NCBI GenBank assembly: GCA_050115555.1
Contig: JASFQI010000101.1
Location: 1-14,393, forward strand
Direction: 5' to 3'
Source: JASFQI01 sp050115555
GTDB taxonomy: Bacteria; Desulfobacterota; DSM-4660; Desulfatiglandales; HGW-15
Length of the DNA: 14,393 bases
Position numbers and translations under genes: made by a program. Position 1 is the first letter of the stretch, and each line of letters begins with the position of its first letter. The notes beneath the pieces are model-generated. The model made no database searches and was not told the DNA's origin. It saw only the letters and a program-made list of their open reading frames with translations. Shown in pieces: positions 1-7,142 of this stretch.

Positions 1-8
1 ACCTTCAT
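1..8 (-). CDS. 5' end of a minus-strand gene running off the left edge
   Basis: Only the start of this gene is visible: on the minus strand an ATG at 8-6 followed by AAG and two more bases. It is called because a Shine-Dalgarno GGAGG (plus-strand CCTCC at 16-20) sits 7 bases before the ATG and a good sigma-70 promoter lies upstream (80-108). The ribosome-binding site falls partly in a small hairpin (TGTCC 13-17 pairing with GGACA 26-30), which could modulate initiation. Nothing can be said about the product. Confidence 0.5.
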
Positions 9-79
9 GGGTTGTCCTCCAGGAGGGACATGGGCGTCCCTAATGCGGAAGGGTTCATAAAAGGGCGACGTTTCGATTT

Positions 80-108
80 GTTATACCGCAAAACCGCAGG
101 GGGTTCAA
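80..108 (-). promoter_or_regulatory. Sigma-70-type promoter for the gene leaving the left edge
   Basis: Read on the minus strand, TTGAAC (plus 103-108) and TATAAC (plus 80-85) are separated by exactly 17 bases. Each hexamer matches the consensus at five of six positions or close to it. Transcription would start near base 73, giving a leader of about 65 bases to the ATG at base 8. The promoter lies just downstream of the Yip1-like gene, so it marks the start of a separate transcription unit. Confidence 0.55.
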
Positions 109-192
109 TGCACGCCCGTCCCCTCGATGTGCCACACTCGCTCCTCCGGGTTTCTTGCGGAGAGATATGTCCCTCATAGCCCACTGTGCGGA

Positions 193-762
193 TCAACCCA
201 TGGCATGCTTCAGGGCCAGGAGTGCCGGAGAAAGGGAACCGAAAAACAGGGCCGTGAGCACAAGGGATCCGGCCAGTGCGATCAGCGCGCGCGGACAGCT
301 GAGGCCGGCGGTATGAACCAGACCCAGGGCGATGAGCAGCCATTTCCAGGGCTCCGTGATCCAGGAGAAGAGCGGAATCCATGAGGCGAGCAGGGTCACA
401 CCGGCCGCATAGGCGTATACGGAGTAGAGAAGGGCAAGGGGCCGCCGTCGCCCCAGAATCATGTACAGGACCAGAAAGGCACCGGCTGCGCCTGCAATCG
501 GCATGATCAGTGCGTTGAGCAGGATGACCCCCGCCAGGACGAGCCGATGCTCCACAATGTAAGTCATGCATGCACCCGTGTGAAACAGGGCCGAAAAGAA
601 GAGAAAAAGGAAGGGGATTCGATATTCCGCCTGGGCCGGGAGGTCGGAGAAAAAGCTTCGGGGCGCGCCCAGGAGCCTCGTGAGTGCCTGGAAGTACCAA
701 CCGATCGAGAATCGCCGGGGATCCCGGGCCGGTGTTGAAGAAACACAATGCATGGTATCCAT
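193..762 (-). CDS. Yip1-like multispanning membrane protein (189 aa)
   Basis: A small integral membrane protein. After a hydrophilic N-terminus with the run GWYFQALTRLLGAPRSFF (residues 21-38) come about five hydrophobic segments (roughly 48-70, 73-103, 108-128, 137-155 and 158-178). The layout of an amphipathic lead-in followed by tightly packed helices resembles the Yip1/YIF1-type family of bacterial inner-membrane proteins, whose role is mostly unknown. The ATG at 762 was chosen over upstream in-frame starts because AGGAG (plus 771-775) lies 8 bases before it. It follows the 51-residue membrane protein of cassette A after 127 bases on the same strand, so it may be the last gene of that operon. 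No clear terminator separates them. The family call rests on pattern only. Confidence 0.7.
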   Translation of the reverse strand: MDTMHCVSSTPARDPRRFSIGWYFQALTRLLGAPRSFFSDLPAQAEYRIPFLFLFFSALFHTGACMTYIVEHRLVLAGVILLNALIMPIAGAAGAFLVLYMILGRRRPLALLYSVYAYAAGVTLLASWIPLFSWITEPWKWLLIALGLVHTAGLSCPRALIALAGSLVLTALFFGSLSPALLALKHAMG

Positions 763-889
763 GCGTTTTTCTCCTCGCATAATCGCAGCGATGGCTTTTG
801 GTGCGCTAAGCAAACGTTTCCTCGGAGGGTCGGTTGTTCGTTCCCTTCCGGTGCATCGCCTCGTAAGGATGAGGCCAGGCGCTTTTGAA

Positions 890-1045
890 TCACAGAATCC
901 CGAACTTGTATAACAGGCCGAGGCCGAGCATGAGCACGGTCAGGACGAAGAAAAAGGCGCGCTCCGTGTCCTTTCCGAAGTACGTGACCCCTTCCTTGAA
1001 TACGATTCGTTTTCTTTCCTGGGGGTTCGTGTTCGAATCAACCAT
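890..1045 (-). CDS. 51-residue single-span membrane protein beside the DASS permease
   Basis: This short gene encodes 51 residues. A charged N-terminal half (QERKRIVFKEG near residues 9-19, then GKDTERA at 24-30) is followed by one hydrophobic helix at about 31-46 (FFFVLTVLMLGLGLLY) and a short KFGIL tail. A very good ribosome-binding site, GGAGGAG (plus 1051-1057), stands 5 bases before the ATG. It lies 66 bases after the stop of the permease on the same strand and is probably co-transcribed. By the positive-inside rule the charged N-terminus should be cytoplasmic. No family is recognised. Small one-span proteins encoded beside a transporter often act as accessory subunits or regulators, so a role with the permease is plausible but inferred. 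Confidence 0.75.
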   Translation of the reverse strand: MVDSNTNPQERKRIVFKEGVTYFGKDTERAFFFVLTVLMLGLGLLYKFGIL

Positions 1046-1111
1046 CGGTTCTCCTCCAAAACGGTGGCGCCCCTGAGAGGGCCCGAAGACCCCCGCAGGA
1101 GGCGGTAAGGT

Positions 1112-2962
1112 TTAAAATCCCGGCAGCTCGCCGAACCCCCGAACGATCCAGTACACGGCGGCCAGCAGGATGAGCGCGATGTTCGCCAGGAACCACACGG
1201 GAATGCCGACCCGGAGGTAGTCCTTGGGCTCCAGGTATCCGCTCGCATACACAATGGCATTGGGAGGCGTGCCGATGATCAGACAGTAGGCAAAGGACGA
1301 GGCCACCGCGGTCCCCATGGCCATAAAGGGGAGGTACGAGGTCCCCGGGTGCACCAGGCCCGCCATGTTGAGCGAGATGGGGCCCACTGCAGCCGCGGCC
1401 GGACCGTCGGCCATGAGGTTCGTCAGGCAGGCCGTGAGTCCGTTGTTCACCAGCATCAGCGGTATCCCGGAGTCCATGCCCAGGGGCGCCAGGGTCTCGA
1501 TGATAGTCCGGGCGAGCCAGTAGGCCGCTCCGGTCCCGTCCAGGGTGCGGCCGAAGATGATGGCCCCGGCGTATAGCCAGACCACGCCCCAGTCAACCTT
1601 TTCCTGGTAGTCGCGCCAGTTGCACACGCCTGCGAGCAGGTAGGCCACGGCCCCGGCCACTGCGATCACCCCGATGCCGAGGCGCACCGGATAGATCCCC
1701 ATGTTATAAAAAGCCTTTTCCGTGAACCACCCGTACACCATGATCAGGAAGATGATGAGCGCCCAGATCTGATTTCGATTCCAGGGCCCCATGCGGCCGA
1801 TCTCCTTCTGGAGGTGGCTCATGGCCGGGGCCAGGGAGTGGATGCGCGGCTTGAAGCGCCAGTTCACCACGAACCAGGTGACCGGGATCATAACGATAAG
1901 GAAGGGGAAGCAGTACGTGACCCACTGGAAGTACCCGATGTCGAAACCGAACATGTCGTTCAGGTAGGTCATCATGATCACGTTCCGGGCCCCGCCCGAG
2001 GGTGCCCCGGGTCCGCCGATGTTACAAGCCATGGCAATGGCGATCATGAGCACCTTGGCCAGCTCCGGGTCCTCAGGCACCTCGTCCGTGAGGCTGTTCT
2101 GATAAAGGAGCATGCCGATAGGCAGGAACATGGCCGCCAGGGCATGGTCCGAAATAAAAGCGGCCAGGGGCGTGATAATGATGAAGAAGATCAGGGTCAC
2201 CCACTTGACATTGGGTGTGGCCAGCTTTCGGAACATCATGAGGCACATACGTTTGTCCACGCCCGTCTTGACAAAGGCGGCGGCGAACATAAGGCTGCCC
2301 ATGATAAACCAGCAGGCATCGTCCCAGTAGAGCATGGCCACTTCCTTGCGCGTCACCACGCCCGTAAAGACCAGGATGAGCCCGATGCAGAAGGCCACCC
2401 CGGGCAGGGGGATACACTCGGTCAGGAAGCAGAACACCACGAAGACGAGCATGGCAATGGCCACCTTGATGTGCCAGGCCCCCTTTTGGGCGGCCTTTAA
2501 ATCCGAGCCGGTGAGGTCCTCGTATTTGAGCTCGGTCTTCCGCAGGTTCAAGGCCCCTTGCATGAGGTCACCGAAGGCCTCATCCGACAGGTTTTGATCG
2601 ATGTAGTCGTGGGCTTTCTGAAAGTTGGAGGCCGTGACCGGCAGGTCGTACTTCTTGCACCATTTTTCGTCCCGTTTCAGAAAACGACCGCGCGTGAGCG
2701 CCCCCATCTGGAGGTTCTGCTCCATCATGGCCGCTGTAAGGAGCTGCCACTGCTCCACGTCAGAGCTGCCCTGACCGAATAGCTCCTGCGTGATGAAGTT
2801 TTTCACGACCTTGGGGCCGACTTTGTACTCTGTTCCCACGTCCTTCATGCCGTAAGGCGTGGGGAGGAACAGGACCACGAAGAACAGAATGACCGGAATG
2901 GCAAACAGCTTCCAGTTGACGTACTTGTCGTAACCGGTCGCCTTTTTTTTCGTTTCAGGCAT
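1112..2962 (-). CDS. Divergent SLC13/DASS-family permease A (616 aa)
   Basis: An inner-membrane secondary transporter of the divalent anion:sodium symporter (SLC13/DASS) fold. The family moves dicarboxylates, citrate or sulfate; the substrate here is unknown. Family marks are the PTPYGM segment after helix 1 (about 34-39), GGPGAPSGGARN (316-327), and the C-terminal IIGTPPNAIVYASGYL (562-577). At the two re-entrant hairpin tips, where DASS proteins carry SNT, this protein has S271-D272-H273 and A518-D519-G520. Residues about 40-163 form a hydrophilic insert, predicted outside the membrane, between helix 1 (18-36) and the rest. That explains the length of 616 residues against about 450-500 usual for the family. 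The ATG at 2962 is chosen over the GTG at 2971 because that GTG lies inside the Shine-Dalgarno GGAGG (plus 2971-2975). It sits 34 bases after the receiver-CBS gene, at the end of the sigma-54-driven cassette A. Confidence 0.88.
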   Translation of the reverse strand: MPETKKKATGYDKYVNWKLFAIPVILFFVVLFLPTPYGMKDVGTEYKVGPKVVKNFITQELFGQGSSDVEQWQLLTAAMMEQNLQMGALTRGRFLKRDEKWCKKYDLPVTASNFQKAHDYIDQNLSDEAFGDLMQGALNLRKTELKYEDLTGSDLKAAQKGAWHIKVAIAMLVFVVFCFLTECIPLPGVAFCIGLILVFTGVVTRKEVAMLYWDDACWFIMGSLMFAAAFVKTGVDKRMCLMMFRKLATPNVKWVTLIFFIIITPLAAFISDHALAAMFLPIGMLLYQNSLTDEVPEDPELAKVLMIAIAMACNIGGPGAPSGGARNVIMMTYLNDMFGFDIGYFQWVTYCFPFLIVMIPVTWFVVNWRFKPRIHSLAPAMSHLQKEIGRMGPWNRNQIWALIIFLIMVYGWFTEKAFYNMGIYPVRLGIGVIAVAGAVAYLLAGVCNWRDYQEKVDWGVVWLYAGAIIFGRTLDGTGAAYWLARTIIETLAPLGMDSGIPLMLVNNGLTACLTNLMADGPAAAAVGPISLNMAGLVHPGTSYLPFMAMGTAVASSFAYCLIIGTPPNAIVYASGYLEPKDYLRVGIPVWFLANIALILLAAVYWIVRGFGELPGF

Positions 2963-2996
2963 GGGGTTCACCTCCCTTTCTTGCAGACCGCTCCCG

Positions 2997-3914
2997 TCAG
3001 CGGCCGCCTCCGGAACCCAGGATGATTCGGGCCAGTTCGAAGAAGACGTCCTGCTCGCGAATCACGCCGATCACGCTTCCACGGCTGGTGATGACAAGGC
3101 GCCGGACATTTTCACTGTAGAGCTTGTTCGCAATTTCCATGAGGTTGGCTTCCTCATCCACGGTGAGGGGCGGGTCGGACATGAGATCTCGAATGCGTTT
3201 ATCCCTCAAGGTCTTGGCCTGGGTGGTGAAGAGCCCGGTCCAGAACATGGTGGAGTAGACCATGCTGTCGGCCATGGAAGGCTTGGGTGCGGTCAGGTAG
3301 GAAGGCTGAAGCCCGTGAATCAGATCCCGAATGCTCAGGATGCCCGCGAGCTCATCCCCTTCAAAGACAAGGATGGAGCGGTGGCCGGTTTCCATGATAC
3401 GGCTCGTGGAAGCTACGTTTTCGAAGGAGTCCTTGAGGCGTTCGATGGCGTCGCGCACCGTGGCGCTTGCCTCGATCGTCGTGTAGTCCTCGATCGGGAT
3501 CATGATGTCCCGCGCCCGCTTCTCCTCACGGGAAGCTTCCTTGCGCCCTGCCGAGTAGGCCGCCCGGATGCGGGAGTCGAGGAGGTCGATATCACAGGGC
3601 TTGTTCAGGTAATCGAACGCTTCCTGGTTGAGCGATTCCCGGGCGGACTCCATGCTTCCGTGTCCCGTGAGCATGATCACCTGGGTGTCGGGTTGAATCG
3701 ACTTGATCCGGGACAGGGCCTCGTGTCCGTCCATGCCCGGCATCTTGATGTCTAGAATGACCACATCGTGGGGTGTCTTTTGAATGATCTCCACCGCCTC
3801 TTCTCCGGATCCCGCTACCGTGGTTTCGTACCCGCGTTTGCTCAGAATGCGGGAGGTCGTGGCGCGGAACTGCTCCTCGTCATCGACCATGAGCACCTTG
3901 ATTTTGTCTGCCAT
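2997..3914 (-). CDS. Response regulator: receiver domain fused to a CBS-domain pair (305 aa)
   Basis: Residues 5-115 are a receiver domain with the acidic pair D11-D12, phosphoacceptor D55 (VVILDIKMPGMDG), T83 and K105 (NKP). A basic linker (about 120-136) leads to two CBS motifs at about 136-200 (RDIMIP, then GHRSILVFEGDELAGILSI) and 240-296 (IRDLMSDPPLTVDEEANL, then RRLVITSRGSVIGVIREQDV). Between them is an aromatic segment around residues 219-230 (VYSTMFWTGLFT). CBS pairs commonly bind adenine nucleotides, so the protein may join a phosphorelay to cell energy state; that is inference. There is no DNA-binding domain. The ATG at 3914 has a GGGGG ribosome-binding site 7 bases upstream (plus 3922 onward). 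The receiver A stop lies 34 bases before it, within cassette A. Confidence 0.9.
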   Translation of the reverse strand: MADKIKVLMVDDEEQFRATTSRILSKRGYETTVAGSGEEAVEIIQKTPHDVVILDIKMPGMDGHEALSRIKSIQPDTQVIMLTGHGSMESARESLNQEAFDYLNKPCDIDLLDSRIRAAYSAGRKEASREEKRARDIMIPIEDYTTIEASATVRDAIERLKDSFENVASTSRIMETGHRSILVFEGDELAGILSIRDLIHGLQPSYLTAPKPSMADSMVYSTMFWTGLFTTQAKTLRDKRIRDLMSDPPLTVDEEANLMEIANKLYSENVRRLVITSRGSVIGVIREQDVFFELARIILGSGGGR

Positions 3915-3948
3915 CGCGTATCCCCCTTTCCGGTACCGGAACGGTAGA

Positions 3949-4404
3949 TCAAGACTCATCCGCTTCCCGCAGAATTTCCTGCGGCGATTTCATGAACTTC
4001 CGGGTCTGGGCCACACGGATTTTTTCTTCCAGGCGCTGCCGCTTGGAAAAGGCCTCTTCAGCCTTTTCGATCAGCTCCTGTACATCCGTGGGTTTGGTCA
4101 GGTAGTCCGTGGCACCGGTCTTGAGGCCTTCCACCGCCGATTCGACGGTGCCGTGGCCGGTCAGCATGATGACCTCCATGAGGGGAAACTGTCGCTTGAT
4201 TTCCCGTAAGGTCTCGATGCCGTCCATCCCCGGCATTTTCACGTCCAGGATCACCACGTGAACGCTCTCCATGCGCAGCTTTTCCAGGGCTTCGCCCCCG
4301 CTGGCTGCGGTAATGACGTCCACGCCCTTTTTTTCGATGAGTTTTCGGGTGGTCTGGAGGAATCGTTCCTCGTCGTCGACCAGCATAAGCTTCATCTCTC
4401 CCAT
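3949..4404 (-). CDS. Stand-alone receiver (response regulator) A (151 aa)
   Basis: A single receiver domain fills residues 4-120: D10-D11 acidic pocket, phosphoacceptor D54 (VVILDVKMPGMDG), T82 (MLTGHGT) and K104 (TKP). The remaining tail of about 30 residues is helical and charged, with no output domain. It would take phosphate from histidine kinase A, encoded immediately upstream, and act through protein contacts or pass the phosphate on. The ATG at 4404 has GGGAG (plus 4413-4417) 8 bases before it. It is about 100 bases downstream of the kinase stop, within cassette A, and its sequence is close to that of receiver B. Confidence 0.9.
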   Translation of the reverse strand: MGEMKLMLVDDEERFLQTTRKLIEKKGVDVITAASGGEALEKLRMESVHVVILDVKMPGMDGIETLREIKRQFPLMEVIMLTGHGTVESAVEGLKTGATDYLTKPTDVQELIEKAEEAFSKRQRLEEKIRVAQTRKFMKSPQEILREADES

Positions 4405-4506
4405 GGGTTGTTCTCCCTTCGGTCTTTCACAAATGGGTCGTTTGCTGTCCTTCCCGTATATCTCAAGGCCCGCAGTCCATCTTCCGCATGTCGATTCGAA
4501 AGAGTC

Positions 4507-6204
4507 TCAGGCCTTCTCAGCTGCCGGCAGAAGGATCGTAAACTCCGTTCCCTCTCCCTGCGCGCTGGATACCTCCATGCTTCCACCCATGGCGTTGATG
4601 ATGCCGTAGCAGACGGAGAGTCCCAGCCCGGTACCCTTGCCCACAGGCTTGGTCGTAAAGAACGGCCGGAAGATCTTGTCCCGGTCTTCCGGACGAATGC
4701 CCACGCCGTTGTCCCGGACCGTCAAAGCCACCCGACCGTTTTCCGTGCCTTTGGCTCCGATGAAGAGATGGCCTCCCTGGTTTCCGTGCTTTGCCGACAC
4801 TGCATCCATGGCGTTGTTGAACAGGTTTAATAGCACCTGCTGGAGCTGGGCCGGGTCCCCGAACACGTCCGGCAGGTCCTCGGCCACATCCTTTTCCACG
4901 GCTATGCCGTTCACGCTGGCTTTTTTCTCCACCATGTCGGCGACCTCTGGGATGAAGGTCCGGAGATTCATGTTCTTTTTCACCGGCTCGCTTTGCCGTC
5001 CGAACTTGAGAATCGCCTGGGTGATTTTGGAGCACCGCCCGATCTGCAAACTGATTTGATTCATGGAATCAACAATCTCGGTGAGCTCGTCCGTCTCCTT
5101 GAGCTCGCCTTTTTCCCGAAGCTCCTCCAGGAGCGTGTCGATAAGCGCTTGTTCCGACTTCATGATCTGGAGCGGGTTGTTGATCTCGTGGGCGAATCCG
5201 GCGGCCATTTCCCCCAGCTCCGCCAGGCGCGTTGCCCGAATGAGCTGCTCGCCCAGGCGATCCTTTTCCAGGTCCATGTTCGACATGCGCTGCACGATTC
5301 GGTGGGTCAGGTAGAACGCCGAACCCAGAATGGCGGAGCCGCCGAACAGGGTGATCAGCAGGATCACCACGGCGGCTTTGTGAAGCGCTTTGAAGGCGTC
5401 GGCCTTTTCCTGCCGTACCACGAGCATCCAGTCCTGACCTTGTAGCCAGGTAGTGGCATACAGCTGTTCCAGACCCTTCTGGTCCCGGGCAATGAACGTC
5501 CGAATGCCCTCGTGAGGAATCACATCGTTTACTGTGTCCACATCCCTGTCCATGAGGCTCCCCCCGGAACGCCGCTCCGTCTGAAAGAGCCCGTCTCGGT
5601 TCAGGAGGTAGGCCTCACCGGTTCGACCGATACGCACCATTTTCACGAGGTCGTTGAAGCGGTTCGAATCGACGGTGGCCCGCAGGATCCACTTGCTGCC
5701 GCTCACATCCTCACCCACCACTGCAATGACGAAATGGGGTACATGTCGATAGCCCAGGAAAATGTCACTGATGTAGTAGCCTCTCTTCAGGACTTCCTGG
5801 AACCAGTCCGCCTCCCGGTAGTTTTTGCCGGTGAGCTGAAAAGGACCGTGGTAGGCCATATGGAGCCCGTCTTTGTTGAATACCCCCAGGTCCACAAAGG
5901 CGTTGGAACCCTTTTGAAGGTGTTGAAACACCTCGCGGAGGACGCGTGGCCAGGCCAGCTCGTCGAGCTCGTACTCGTCCACGATGAACTTCAGATCCGC
6001 TTTTCGCTCCTCCAGGAAGGACTCGATCATGAGCCGATGGTCCTCTACAATCCGTTCCATGGCACTGATCGTGTTGGCCTCCAGAGAGGCGGTGAAGTGG
6101 GAGTACCCGATGGCCAGGACAGCCACAAAAGGAATCCCCGGAACCAGAATCATACAGGCGAGGACAAGGCGGCGTAGACTGCGGTATGGGTCTTTTCGAG
6201 TCAT
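4507..6204 (-). CDS. dCache sensor histidine kinase A (565 aa)
   Basis: Membrane sensor kinase. Helix 1 is at about 13-34, an extracytoplasmic double-Cache-type sensor domain at about 36-275, and helix 2 at about 277-299. A short coiled linker follows (no obvious HAMP domain), then the HisKA domain with phosphoacceptor H339 (GFAHEINNPLQI), and an HATPase domain with N box (LLNLFNNAMDA, 458-468), DNGVG (498-502) and GKGTGLGLS (522-530). The sensor carries AFVDLGV (102-108), YYISDIFLGYRHVPHF (143-158) and ILRATVDS (173-180), closely matched in kinase B. The ATG at 6204 has only a weak ribosome-binding site, so the start is less certain than in its neighbours. It is first in cassette A, about 70 bases downstream of the predicted sigma-54 start point. 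Ligand unknown. Confidence 0.92.
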   Translation of the reverse strand: MTRKDPYRSLRRLVLACMILVPGIPFVAVLAIGYSHFTASLEANTISAMERIVEDHRLMIESFLEERKADLKFIVDEYELDELAWPRVLREVFQHLQKGSNAFVDLGVFNKDGLHMAYHGPFQLTGKNYREADWFQEVLKRGYYISDIFLGYRHVPHFVIAVVGEDVSGSKWILRATVDSNRFNDLVKMVRIGRTGEAYLLNRDGLFQTERRSGGSLMDRDVDTVNDVIPHEGIRTFIARDQKGLEQLYATTWLQGQDWMLVVRQEKADAFKALHKAAVVILLITLFGGSAILGSAFYLTHRIVQRMSNMDLEKDRLGEQLIRATRLAELGEMAAGFAHEINNPLQIMKSEQALIDTLLEELREKGELKETDELTEIVDSMNQISLQIGRCSKITQAILKFGRQSEPVKKNMNLRTFIPEVADMVEKKASVNGIAVEKDVAEDLPDVFGDPAQLQQVLLNLFNNAMDAVSAKHGNQGGHLFIGAKGTENGRVALTVRDNGVGIRPEDRDKIFRPFFTTKPVGKGTGLGLSVCYGIINAMGGSMEVSSAQGEGTEFTILLPAAEKA

Positions 6205-6286
6205 CGTGTGAGTCCAATAATCCAGGATCGGTTTCTTCTTTCGAATCCACCCCTAAGGACGGCACTTTCAATACCTCGAAAATGAC

Positions 6287-6301
6287 GCAACCCCTGTGCC
6301 A
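6287..6301 (-). promoter_or_regulatory. Sigma-54 (-24/-12) promoter of cassette A
   Basis: On the minus strand the sequence is TGGCACAGGGGTTGC, preceded by TTT. It has the invariant GG and GC separated by exactly 10 bases, and matches the consensus TGGCAC-N5-TTGC completely. Transcription would start near base 6275, about 70 bases before the ATG of kinase A. Sigma-54 promoters need an ATP-driven enhancer-binding protein; a candidate upstream site lies at 6387-6401. The TTTTGGCA beginning is shared with the promoter of cassette B. Confidence 0.8.
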
Positions 6302-6386
6302 AAACCAAGGATCCACTAACGCCCCAGAATGACGAGTCTTATCCGAGATCGTTGCTTGAAGGATGACGTTGTTTTTGTCGAGTTCT

Positions 6387-6401
6387 TTTACAGACTGTAA
6401 A
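6387..6401. promoter_or_regulatory. Palindromic upstream activator site, cassette A
   Basis: TTTACAGACTGTAAA is a perfect inverted repeat (TTTACAG / CTGTAAA around one central base). Its centre is about 106.5 bases from the -12 GC of the sigma-54 promoter, near -119. That is typical for an enhancer-binding-protein site. The same palindrome with a different 3-base centre stands at 10806-10820 ahead of cassette B. Those are the only two copies I found in the window. Confidence 0.65.
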
Positions 6402-6561
6402 GTGGAGATCCTCAAGGGGCGTAGATTTCCAGGGAGAATAAGAAATCCGGAACGCCCCGTTTCAAGGACCTGAAATGAAGACTACGTGTGCGGAAGGCTC
6501 GAGGAAGGAGATGGAACGCCGCCTCAGGAAGCTCGAGAAAAGTCCAAAGGGTGTATGTCTA

Positions 6562-6581
6562 CGACGAAGTTCTCTTCGTCG
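6562..6581 (-). terminator. Possible 3' hairpin after cassette B
   Basis: CGACGAAG (6562-6569) and CTTCGTCG (6574-6581) form a perfect 8-bp stem closed by a 4-base loop, 64 bases after the stop of receiver B on the minus strand. No uridine run follows directly; the nearest T-rich stretch is about 20 bases further on. It may protect or process the transcript rather than act as a strong intrinsic terminator. Confidence 0.35.
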
Positions 6582-6645
6582 CCCTGAGTTCCGGCGGGGC
6601 ACTCTTCGGAGAACCTCGGAAGGATTCAAACACGGGGACTCTGCG

Positions 6646-7110
6646 CTACTTCTCCTCTTCCTTTTCCTGGTCGAACACCCGGCCCGGGAAGCGTAAGAGC
6701 TCCTTGATCTTGGCACTTCGAATCTTCTGGTCCTGGGAGTCCTTCTTTTCAAAGGCCTGAGCCAGTTTGACAAGGAGCTCCTCGAGCTTGACCGGTTTGA
6801 GAAGGTAGTCGAAGGCCCCGAGCTTCATCCCTTCGATGCTCGTCTCTACGGAGCCGTGCCCTGTGAGCAGGATCACCTCGGTCAGCGGACGGATCTTTTT
6901 GATCTCCCGCAGGGCCTCGATTCCGTCCATGCCACCGGGCATCTTGATGTCGAGGATCACGACGTCGAAGAGCTTCTCCTCCATGAGCTCCAGAGCTTTT
7001 TCCCCGCTCGGGGCCCCTGTGGTGTCGATGTTTCGCTTGTTCAGGCGGTTGACGATGGTCTCGAGGAAATCCTCTTCGTCGTCCACAACCAGCACTCGAA
7101 AGTAGTCCAT
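6646..7110 (-). CDS. Stand-alone receiver (response regulator) B (154 aa)
   Basis: A receiver domain with D10-D11, phosphoacceptor D54 (VVILDIKMPG), T83 (LLTGHGS) and K105 (LKP), then a helical charged tail ending in a glutamate/lysine-rich stretch. There is no output domain. Compared with receiver A it carries one extra glycine just after the phosphoacceptor loop (MPGGMDG against MPGMDG). The ATG at 7110 was chosen because AAGGAGG (plus 7116-7122) stands 5 bases upstream; the upstream in-frame ATG at 7137 has no such site. It follows kinase B by 32 bases and is the last recognised gene of cassette B. It probably receives phosphate from that kinase. Confidence 0.9.
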   Translation of the reverse strand: MDYFRVLVVDDEEDFLETIVNRLNKRNIDTTGAPSGEKALELMEEKLFDVVILDIKMPGGMDGIEALREIKKIRPLTEVILLTGHGSVETSIEGMKLGAFDYLLKPVKLEELLVKLAQAFEKKDSQDQKIRSAKIKELLRFPGRVFDQEKEEEK

Positions 7111-7142
7111 GGCTTCCTCCTTCGATGATGCATGCACGGATC

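Larger units (their letters stand above)
6205..6645. other. Intergenic region between cassettes A and B
   Basis: No convincing gene was found in these 441 bases. There is no ATG on the minus strand between the two genes, and the plus-strand reading frames starting near 6475 and 6488 lack a good ribosome-binding site and are mirrors of the receiver gene. The region holds the sigma-54 promoter at 6287-6301, the palindrome at 6387-6401 and a hairpin at 6562-6581. Near 6498-6536 there are also two CTCGAG sites, of no evident function. Confidence 0.6.

Noticed and set aside
5..748. Long minus-strand open frame of 247 codons overlapping the Yip1-like gene
   Set aside because: It is out of frame with a well-supported membrane protein, has proline- and glycine-rich low-quality sequence and no ribosome-binding site.
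865..882. GCCTC/GAGGC hairpin between the 51-residue protein and the Yip1-like gene
   Set aside because: Only five base pairs with no uridine run; not a credible terminator.
1814..2500. Plus-strand open frame of 228 codons
   Set aside because: It is a mirror of permease A, rich in His, Asp and Glu as expected from reading a membrane gene backwards.
6475..6760. Plus-strand frames of 73 and 90 codons in and after the intergenic region
   Set aside because: No good ribosome-binding site; they overlap the receiver B gene on the opposite strand and have biased, unprotein-like composition.
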